This document shows, piece after piece, positions 7,138 to 12,565 of a stretch of DNA of 12,565 nucleotides (the stretch's first letter is position 1; each line of letters starts with the position of its first letter). The position numbers and the translations under genes were made by a program. The notes under the pieces were generated by a model. It worked only from the letters and a program-made list of their open reading frames with translations. It searched no databases and was not told the origin of the DNA. The stretch lies in contig CANCBK010000049.1 of assembly GCA_947374315.1 (NCBI GenBank), positions 1-12,565 of the forward strand. Reading direction: 5' to 3'. Source of the stretch: Burkholderiaceae bacterium (GTDB lineage Bacteria; Pseudomonadota; Gammaproteobacteria; Burkholderiales; Burkholderiaceae).

Positions 7138-8016
7138 ATGGACATGTTTGCACAAATCCTCTCAAGCGGTATCGCGGTGGGGATGATCTATGCGGTGATC
7201 GCTTTCGGTTTCCAGCTAACCTTTGCCACTTCAGGCACATTGAATTTCGGACAAGGCGAAGCGTTGATGTTGGGTGCTTTGGTGGGCCTAACTTGTGTAG
7301 ATACCTTTGGCATGAACTATTGGGCCATGATTCCAATAGTCTGTATATTTGGCATGATTCAAGGAGGCTTTGTAGAGCTGATTGCTGTACGTCCAGCGAT
7401 CAAAATTAAATCCGAGTTTGGTTGGATTATGTCGACCATTGCTCTTGGCATCATTTTCAAGAACGTGGCTGAAAATATTTGGGGCCGTGATGCACTGCCA
7501 TTCCCGCCACCATTGGATATGGAGCCGATGAGCTTCATGGGTGCAAATATTTTGCCAATGGAAGTCTTGGTAGTGGTCGGGGCTTTGATAATGATGCTGT
7601 TAGTCGAGTTCTTCAACCGTAAAACAATTTACGGTAAAGCGGTGGTTGCTACGGCAAACGATCGTGATGCGGCAGGCTTGATGGGCATCAATACCAGCAT
7701 GGTCATCACCTTCTCTTATGCATTGTCTTCATTGACCGCAGCCTTTGCTGGTGTATTGATTGCACCCCTGACATTGACGGGCGCAACCATGGGTGGCGCT
7801 CTGGGTTTAAAGGCTTTCGCAGTTGCGATTATTGGCGGCTTATCTAGCGGCCTCGGAATTATTGTGGGTGGTTTGATTCTGGGTATCGTGGAGACGGCTA
7901 CTGGTTTCTATATTTCTACCGGCTATAAAGATGTGCCAGGTTTGATCTTGCTCTTGCTAGTGCTTGCATACAAACCATCAGGCCTCTTTGGTAAATCTGC
8001 AATTAAGAAAGTTTAA
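7138..8016 (+). CDS. Branched-chain amino acid-type ABC transporter permease (LivH-like)
   Basis: A 292-residue inner-membrane permease, normal LivH length, with about eight hydrophobic segments. The family N-terminus is clear: 'GIAVGMIYAVIAFGFQLTFA' then 'GTLNFGQGE' (residues 33-41), equivalent to the usual GxLNFAhGE. The cytoplasmic coupling loop is around residues 166-184 (GKAVVATANDRDAAGLMGI), which docks on the ATPase. It pairs with the permease half of the next gene to form the translocation channel. The ATG at 7138 has only an AGG eight bases upstream. Between the second hairpin and this start a weak promoter is conceivable (TTCGTT 7093-7098, 17-base spacer, TATTTT 7116-7121), but the match is poor and read-through from livJ is equally possible. 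The stop overlaps the next start in TAATG. Confidence 0.9.
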   Translation: MDMFAQILSSGIAVGMIYAVIAFGFQLTFATSGTLNFGQGEALMLGALVGLTCVDTFGMNYWAMIPIVCIFGMIQGGFVELIAVRPAIKIKSEFGWIMSTIALGIIFKNVAENIWGRDALPFPPPLDMEPMSFMGANILPMEVLVVVGALIMMLLVEFFNRKTIYGKAVVATANDRDAAGLMGINTSMVITFSYALSSLTAAFAGVLIAPLTLTGATMGGALGLKAFAVAIIGGLSSGLGIIVGGLILGIVETATGFYISTGYKDVPGLILLLLVLAYKPSGLFGKSAIKKV

Positions 8017-9947
8017 TGATGAAATTGAAGTCCCATATACCTCTATTAATTGCGATAGTTGCACTCTTTTGTTTGCCACTATTTGTTCATAATCCGTATT
8101 ACATTCACTTGGCTGAAACGATTCTGATCTACACCATCTTGTTGTTTGGTTTAGATATCGTGGTCGGTTATGTGGGTCAAGTTTCCTTAGGCCATGCAGG
8201 CTTATTTGGCATCGGTTCTTATACGGCCGGCGTTCTGTTCTTTCACTTTGGCATGCCAATTTGGTTGACTATTCCAGCCTCCATCATTGTTACAGCGATC
8301 TTCGGCGGTATCTTGGCGCTGCCTGCTTTAAAAGTCATCGGACCTTACTTGGCGATGGTGACCTTAGCGTTTGGAACCATTGCGCAAATCTTGATTAACG
8401 AGATGACTTGGTTAACGGAAGGCCCTTTAGGTATTAAGTTGACCCGCCCAGAGATCATGGGTGTGCCGATGACTAAGGCAGAGTATTTCTGGTTAGTTGC
8501 CGCCGTGATGATTATTGCCTTAATTGTGATTGACCGTTTTGTGAAATCACAAATGGGTCGTGCGTTTGAAGCTTTGCGCGATAGCCCGGTTGCTTGCGAC
8601 TGTATGGGTGTTTCCGTGTATCGCTATAAGGTGATCGCATTCGTGATCAGTGCAGGCTTTGCTGGTTTAGCTGGTTGCTTGTACGCTTACTCCGAGCAAT
8701 ACATTTCTCCAAATACCTATAACAATGAATTGGCCGTCCTCTTCTTGCTCGGCATCATTATGGGTGGACGCAAGTCACGCTTAGGCGCGATCATCGGTGC
8801 GGCCATTATTGTGCTCTTGCCGAAGTTGCTTGATGACATCAATTTATTCCGTATCGTTGCTTCTATTATTGCGATCGTAGTATTGATTGGTGCTGGATTG
8901 GCTCTGTCTAAGAAAGTCACGACCCCTAAGCGTGTTGCCATTCCACTGGCAGGCGTGATTGGTTTAGCGGCGTTCTCATTCTGGCTCAACAACATCTCTG
9001 ATTGGCGCTTAAGTATTTTCGGCTTCATGATTTTGTTAGTGGTGTACTACTTACAAAACGGTATCGTGGGTTTTGCCAAGAGCTTCTATCAGTCGATCGC
9101 TGGCAAGACTAAAACTACTCGTGGCGAGCAAGTTGAAGCTGTTGATGATTCCGTGAGCTTTATCAGCACTGTGGCCAATCAAAATACTGGCGCAGAGCTT
9201 TTAAAGGTCGACTCAGTATTAATGCAGTTCGGTGGCTTGAAGGCGTTGAATAATGTCAATCTCAGCATCAAGCGCGGCACTATTCATGGCCTGATTGGTC
9301 CTAACGGATCCGGTAAGAGCACCATGATGAACGTGCTGACTGGTATCTATGTTCCTACTGCCGGCAATGTGTTGTATGCAGGCGAGAGTGTTGTTGGTAA
9401 GACATCCTCCGATATTGCCCTATCAGGCATTGCGCGTACTTTCCAAAACGTGCAACTCTTCGGTGAAATGACAGCTATCCAGAATATTTTGGTTGGCTTG
9501 CATCACACCTTTAAGTCCAATATGGTGGAGATTGCACTGCATCTACCGCGCTACAAGAAGGAAGAAGCTGAAGCTTATGCTCGTGCGATGGCGCTCCTCA
9601 AATTCGTAGGCTTGGATGATTTAGCAAATGAAGAAGCGCGTAACTTGCCATACGGTAAGCAACGCCTCCTAGAGATTGCCCGTGCCTTAGCGTTGGATCC
9701 AGAGCTGCTGTTATTAGATGAGCCAGCTGCTGGCCTGACAGCCCCTGATATTAAAGAGCTCTTGCGCATTATTCGTAAGATCCGCGATAGCGGTATCACT
9801 TTCATCCTGATTGAGCATCACATGGATGTGGTGATGTCAGTGTGCGATACCGTTTCTGTATTGGACTTCGGTCAGAAGATTGCAGAAGGTAAACCCGCTG
9901 AAGTTCAGGCGGACGAGAAGGTGATTCATGCCTACTTGGGTACTTAA
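8016..9947 (+). CDS. Fused ABC transporter permease-ATPase (LivM-LivG fusion)
   Basis: One 643-residue frame joins two normally separate importer parts. Residues 1-350 are a LivM-like permease: 'GLDIVVGYVGQVSLGHAGLFGIGSY' in two pieces (46-69), 'GPYLAMVTLAFG' (109-120) and the coupling loop 'GRAFEALRDSPVACDCMGVS' (181-200). After 'LLPKLL' (268-272) an extra hydrophobic stretch of about 50 residues precedes 'LSIFGFMILLVVYYLQNGIVGF', which aligns in style with the usual LivM C-terminus. Residues 352-393 are a polar linker. Residues 394-643 are a complete LivG-like ATPase: Walker A GPNGSGKST (428-436), Q-loop Q477, signature LPYGKQR (544-550), Walker B LLLLDEP with E569, and switch histidine at H601. 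All catalytic residues are present, so the fusion should be active. Start ATG 8016 overlaps the previous stop; a second ATG at 8019 is better spaced from AAGAAAG (8005-8011). Confidence 0.92.
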   Translation: MMKLKSHIPLLIAIVALFCLPLFVHNPYYIHLAETILIYTILLFGLDIVVGYVGQVSLGHAGLFGIGSYTAGVLFFHFGMPIWLTIPASIIVTAIFGGILALPALKVIGPYLAMVTLAFGTIAQILINEMTWLTEGPLGIKLTRPEIMGVPMTKAEYFWLVAAVMIIALIVIDRFVKSQMGRAFEALRDSPVACDCMGVSVYRYKVIAFVISAGFAGLAGCLYAYSEQYISPNTYNNELAVLFLLGIIMGGRKSRLGAIIGAAIIVLLPKLLDDINLFRIVASIIAIVVLIGAGLALSKKVTTPKRVAIPLAGVIGLAAFSFWLNNISDWRLSIFGFMILLVVYYLQNGIVGFAKSFYQSIAGKTKTTRGEQVEAVDDSVSFISTVANQNTGAELLKVDSVLMQFGGLKALNNVNLSIKRGTIHGLIGPNGSGKSTMMNVLTGIYVPTAGNVLYAGESVVGKTSSDIALSGIARTFQNVQLFGEMTAIQNILVGLHHTFKSNMVEIALHLPRYKKEEAEAYARAMALLKFVGLDDLANEEARNLPYGKQRLLEIARALALDPELLLLDEPAAGLTAPDIKELLRIIRKIRDSGITFILIEHHMDVVMSVCDTVSVLDFGQKIAEGKPAEVQADEKVIHAYLGT

Positions 9948-9978
9948 TCACTAGAACCATATTGAATCGGCAAATACC

Positions 9979-10707
9979 ATGTTATCTATTAAGAATCTTG
10001 AAGCAGGCTACGGCAAAGTAAAAGTGTTGCACGGCATCAGTATTGATGTTCCTAAAGGGCAAGTGATTACCTTGATCGGGTCTAACGGCGCCGGTAAAAC
10101 AACCACCATGCGCGCCATTACTGGCATGATTAAGCCAACTGCTGGCGAGGTCATCTTGGGTGGTGAGCGCATTGATGGTTACGACTCTCATAAAATTGCC
10201 CGCCTTGGTTTGGCGCACAGCCCAGAAGGTCGTCGTGTATTTACGACAATGTCAGTTAACGATAACCTTTTGCTGGGGGCATTTCCGCGCTTTACTGGCA
10301 GTCGTCCAAAAGGCGATATTAAGAATGATCTAGAGCATGCGCTAGAGATGTTCCCGCGCCTGAAAGAGCGTCGCAATCAATTGGCCGGTACTTTATCTGG
10401 CGGTGAGCAGCAAATGCTGGCAATGGCGCGTGCCGTGATGTTAAATCCAGAAATTATTCTGTTGGATGAGCCATCCATGGGTCTTGCACCGATTTTGGTG
10501 GAGGAAGTCTTTAAGATCATTTCTAACCTGAAATCGCAAGGTGTGACCATGTTGTTAGTTGAGCAGTTTGCTGCTGCAGCCTTGAATGTTGCTGACTATG
10601 GCTATGTGCTTGAGAACGGTAAGATTGCCACGCATGGTCCAGCAGACAAGTTGATGCATGATCCTGCTGTGAAGGCGGCTTACTTGGGTGGTGCTGGCGG
10701 TCACTAA
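9979..10707 (+). CDS. Branched-chain amino acid-type ABC transporter ATPase (LivF-like)
   Basis: A 242-residue ATP-binding protein of normal LivF length. Motifs: Walker A GSNGAGKTT (34-42), the LivF hallmark 'SPEGRRVF' (81-88), signature LSGGEQQ (139-145), and Walker B IILLDEP (159-165) with catalytic E164. The switch position reads VEQ (Q196) rather than His, which is usual in LivF proteins, not a defect. With the ATPase half of the preceding fusion it would form the asymmetric ATPase dimer that drives import. It starts 31 bases after the fusion gene without a clear ribosome-binding site and is the last gene of the operon, followed by an intrinsic terminator. Confidence 0.92.
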   Translation: MLSIKNLEAGYGKVKVLHGISIDVPKGQVITLIGSNGAGKTTTMRAITGMIKPTAGEVILGGERIDGYDSHKIARLGLAHSPEGRRVFTTMSVNDNLLLGAFPRFTGSRPKGDIKNDLEHALEMFPRLKERRNQLAGTLSGGEQQMLAMARAVMLNPEIILLDEPSMGLAPILVEEVFKIISNLKSQGVTMLLVEQFAAAALNVADYGYVLENGKIATHGPADKLMHDPAVKAAYLGGAGGH

Positions 10708-10733
10708 GTGTTGGGCAGGTAGGCGGATTATGG

Positions 10734-10758
10734 AAAAGCCCTCATTCGAGGGCTTTTT
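10734..10758. terminator. Bidirectional intrinsic terminator
   Basis: AAAAGCCCTC (10734-10743) and GAGGGCTTTT (10748-10757) form a perfect 10-bp stem with an ATTC loop, followed by another T. The A-run on the left makes it a terminator on the minus strand too. It lies between two convergent transcription units, 26 bases after the livF-like stop and about 27 bases past the end of the TSUP gene, and can serve both. Confidence 0.9.
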
Positions 10759-10785
10759 CTATTGGGCAATCGGTTGCTTCAGGCG

Positions 10786-11607
10786 TTAATACATCGTCAG
10801 CAGGCCTTTAATGAGTAAGCCGATAGCAACGATGAGTGTAAAAATCGAGAATATTAGCTGGGTATGTGGCCCACTCAATTTTCTGCCAAATAGTTGAGCC
10901 AGCAATAATCCCCCCAAGGCTGCTAGCGCAAACGGGGCAGCCATGAATACATTGAGACTGCCTGAGAGGGCTGAGAAGATCGCACCACCGCCGGTAACAA
11001 TGGCCAAAACCCCCAGTGAGGTAGCGACGATAGATTTGATGGGTAAGTCCGTATAGCGTTTTAGGGCTGGGACGATGATGAAGCCACCACCCACTCCAAG
11101 CAAGCCCGACAAGAGACCGGCGATGCTACCAGCAAACATCAGCGCACGCGCACAGGGCAATGTCCAATGGAGTTTGCCGACAGCGTGGTTCATTAGGCAG
11201 GGAGGTGGCTTTCTGTTTTCCTCGGGTATGCCTTTAATGTCATTGTGAGCTTGGCGCAATAGGCGGATGCTGACATATAACAAAATGAGACTGAACAGAA
11301 TCTGTAAGGGTGCATTTGGAATGTGCGATGCGAGCCATAAGCCTAAAGGGGAAAGCGCTAAACCGAAGAGGGCCATCAACCCAGCGGCCTTATATCGCAA
11401 GATCTTATTTTTCAAACCGAGCATTGCGCCGATGCAAGAAGCCAATGCAATGGCACATAGGGCAATTGGGGCCGCCTCCGCTACTGTCAGGTGCAAGAAA
11501 AAGACTAGTAGTGGAACAGACAAAATACCGCCCCCGGCTCCAGTGAGGCCCATGAGGATGCCCACTAGGATCCCTAGCGCGGGGCTGATGAGGGTTGAAT
11601 AGTCCAT
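10786..11607 (-). CDS. TSUP-family (TauE/SafE) sulfite/sulfur-compound transporter
   Basis: A 273-residue inner-membrane protein of the TSUP family with the expected internal duplication. The first repeat is 'GILMGLTGAGGGILSVPLLVF' in two pieces (residues 16-36); the second is 'AGLLSGLLGVGGGFIIVPAL' (163-182). About eight hydrophobic helices are present. The loop between halves (118-152) carries C137, H141, H147 and C152. The family moves sulfite, sulfoacetate, thiosulfate or other small organic anions. The divergent neighbour encodes a persulfide-dioxygenase-like enzyme whose product is sulfite, so sulfite export is the best inference. The ATG complementary to 11605-11607 gives a full first helix; no clear ribosome-binding site precedes it. 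A candidate -10 (TATACT) overlaps the palindrome in the shared spacer. Confidence 0.85.
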   Translation of the reverse strand: MDYSTLISPALGILVGILMGLTGAGGGILSVPLLVFFLHLTVAEAAPIALCAIALASCIGAMLGLKNKILRYKAAGLMALFGLALSPLGLWLASHIPNAPLQILFSLILLYVSIRLLRQAHNDIKGIPEENRKPPPCLMNHAVGKLHWTLPCARALMFAGSIAGLLSGLLGVGGGFIIVPALKRYTDLPIKSIVATSLGVLAIVTGGGAIFSALSGSLNVFMAAPFALAALGGLLLAQLFGRKLSGPHTQLIFSIFTLIVAIGLLIKGLLTMY

Positions 11608-11630
11608 TGCAATTTATTTTAGATTAATAT

Positions 11631-11636
11631 AGTATA
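11631..11636 (-). promoter_or_regulatory. Candidate -10 box for the TSUP gene
   Basis: Read on the minus strand this is TATACT, five of six bases matching the sigma-70 -10 consensus, with a predicted transcript start about 17 bases before the ATG. No convincing -35 is present at the right distance. It lies within the left half of the palindrome. Confidence 0.35.
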
Positions 11637-11644
11637 TAAATATA

Positions 11645-11650
11645 TATAAT
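11645..11650 (+). promoter_or_regulatory. Candidate -10 box for the persulfide-dioxygenase-like gene
   Basis: A perfect TATAAT that would start transcription about 17 bases before the TTG start. The -35 position (GATTAA at 11622-11627 with a 17-base spacer) is a poor match. It lies inside the right half of the palindrome, mirroring the minus-strand box. Confidence 0.45.
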
Positions 11651-11673
11651 ATTTACTTCATCGAAAGAACTTC

Positions 11674-12546
11674 TTGAGTCCCAAGCCAACAGCACTGATT
11701 AAAGACTTTTTTGATCCAGAAACTGCGACTTACACCTATGTGGTCTATGAGGGTGAGGGCACCCCTTGTGCCATCATCGATTCAGTCCTGAACTATGACC
11801 CCAAATCGGGCAGAACTAGCACCGCATCAGCGGATGAAGTGATTGCCTTTGTTAAGACACATCAACTCCAGACTATGTGGATTCTGGAAACGCATGCCCA
11901 TGCGGATCATTTAACGGCAGCCCCGTACTTGCAAAGCCACTTAGGCGGCAAGCTTGTCATTGGGGATCGTATTACTCAAGTGCAGAATGTATTTAAGGGC
12001 ATATTCAGCCTGGATGATCGCTTTAAGGCGGATGGCACTCAGTTTGATCATTTACTCAAAGAGGACGAGTCACTTTCATTCGGCAACTTGTCCTTCAAGG
12101 CGCTGTATGTGCCTGGCCACACGCCTGCCTGTATGGCTTATGAAATCGGTGATGCTATCTTTGTGGGCGATACCTTGTTTATGCCTGATGTTGGCACAGC
12201 TCGCTGTGATTTCCCAGGGGGTGATGCGAAGACACTGTATCGCTCGATACAAAAAATCTTATCGCATCCACCGGCAACTAAGCTATATCTGTGCCATGAC
12301 TATCCACCGAATGATCGTCCTATTACCTGCATGAGCACTGTAGGCGAAGAGAAGGCGGCTAACATTCATGTGCATGATGGCGTCACAGAAGAGCAATTCG
12401 TCAAGATGCGTACTGCAAGGGATAAAACTCTGGAGATGCCCACTTTGATATTGCCATCTATTCAAGTAAACATTCGGGCTGGACATTTCCCTGAGCCAGA
12501 TGCCAGTGGGATTTCATATTTAAAAATCCCCTTGAATGCCCTCTGA
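11674..12546 (+). CDS. Persulfide dioxygenase-like MBL-fold enzyme (ETHE1/Blh type)
   Basis: A 290-residue metallo-beta-lactamase-fold protein. The metal motif is THAHADH (H74, H76, D78, H79), followed by H149 in VPGHT, D166 in VGDTLF and H208 in LCHDY. ETHE1-type persulfide dioxygenases bind one Fe(II) with two His and one Asp, here most likely H74, H149 and D166. The stretch 'GTARCDFPGGDAKTLYRS' (174-191) and 'STVGEEKAAN' match the dioxygenase/Blh group rather than glyoxalase II or RNases. The predicted reaction is glutathione persulfide plus oxygen to glutathione and sulfite in the cytoplasm. There is no rhodanese domain and no signal peptide. Upstream in frame a stop lies at 11647-11649 with no ATG or GTG after it, so TTG 11674 is the start; GAAAG (11663-11667) is a weak ribosome-binding site. 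Divergent from the TSUP transporter. Confidence 0.85.
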   Translation: MSPKPTALIKDFFDPETATYTYVVYEGEGTPCAIIDSVLNYDPKSGRTSTASADEVIAFVKTHQLQTMWILETHAHADHLTAAPYLQSHLGGKLVIGDRITQVQNVFKGIFSLDDRFKADGTQFDHLLKEDESLSFGNLSFKALYVPGHTPACMAYEIGDAIFVGDTLFMPDVGTARCDFPGGDAKTLYRSIQKILSHPPATKLYLCHDYPPNDRPITCMSTVGEEKAANIHVHDGVTEEQFVKMRTARDKTLEMPTLILPSIQVNIRAGHFPEPDASGISYLKIPLNAL

Positions 12547-12565
12547 GCTGGTCTCCGCCATGAAT

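Larger units (their letters stand above)
11626..11653. promoter_or_regulatory. AT-rich 28-bp imperfect palindrome, candidate operator
   Basis: The spacer between the divergent TSUP and dioxygenase genes holds AATAT-AG-TATATA-AA-TATATA-TA-ATATT. Eleven of fourteen position pairs match about the centre at 11639/11640. It covers candidate -10 boxes for both genes, so a bound repressor would shut off both. In Xylella and Agrobacterium the ArsR-type repressor BigR binds an AT-rich palindrome upstream of its persulfide-dioxygenase operon; a similar regulator here is an inference. In DNA this AT-rich some palindromy is expected by chance. Confidence 0.5.

Noticed and set aside
8717..9028. Minus-strand open frame of 103 codons inside the LivM part of the fusion
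   Set aside because: It is antisense to conserved permease sequence with no motifs or start context of its own.
9979..10707. Loss of the switch histidine (Q196) in the LivF-like ATPase
   Set aside because: VEQ at this position is normal for LivF proteins, so it is not a degenerate ATPase.
11267..11602. Plus-strand open frame of 111 codons opposite the TSUP gene
   Set aside because: It is fully antisense to a well-supported membrane protein and its translation is a low-complexity, basic, proline/alanine-rich shadow.
12547..12565. Possible start of the next gene (ATG at 12560)
   Set aside because: Only a few bases remain in the window, with no coding evidence.

Overview
The window looks like ordinary chromosome from a betaproteobacterium of moderate GC content, most like a Polynucleobacter-type Burkholderiaceae. 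That placement is an inference from gene content and protein style (a darP/yjgA gene, a livM-livG fusion, a PQQ sugar dehydrogenase/cytochrome c pair); no rRNA or other phylogenetic marker is present. Genes are tightly packed, several overlap, and few have a strong Shine-Dalgarno sequence. I see no tRNA, rRNA, CRISPR array, insertion sequence, integrase or prophage gene.

Layout. (1) 1-2458, plus strand: the 3' part of a periplasmic PQQ-dependent sugar dehydrogenase, overlapped by a secreted di-haem cytochrome c that probably takes its electrons, then a membrane acyltransferase-3 protein with a TTG start. (2) 2462-2989, minus strand: darP (yjgA, DUF615), a 50S ribosome maturation factor, convergent with the acyltransferase. 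(3) 3104-5660, plus strand: a GMC-family FAD alcohol/choline dehydrogenase followed almost without a gap by an EamA/DMT drug/metabolite transporter. (4) 5811-10707, plus strand: a complete branched-chain-amino-acid-type (HAAT) ABC importer in the order binding protein, permease, permease-ATPase fusion, second ATPase. Two hairpins lie between the binding protein and the rest, and an intrinsic terminator closes the operon. (5) 10786-12546: a divergent pair made of a TSUP (TauE/SafE) membrane transporter on the minus strand and a persulfide-dioxygenase-like metallo-beta-lactamase-fold enzyme on the plus strand. A 66-bp AT-rich spacer holds an imperfect palindrome covering both candidate -10 boxes.

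How the genes work together. The dehydrogenase and cytochrome form a plausible periplasmic sugar- or aldehyde-oxidising respiratory branch. The GMC enzyme and EamA transporter may share a substrate, but the sequence does not say which. The liv-type operon encodes a whole high-affinity importer, and the first terminator after the binding-protein gene should give more binding protein than membrane parts. The TSUP/persulfide-dioxygenase pair resembles the BigR-regulated sulfide-detoxification modules of other proteobacteria: the enzyme would oxidise glutathione persulfide to sulfite and the transporter would export sulfite or a related anion. Nothing here is clearly a new system. The points most worth checking are the operator-like palindrome in the sulfur pair and the extra membrane segment in the LivM-LivG fusion.
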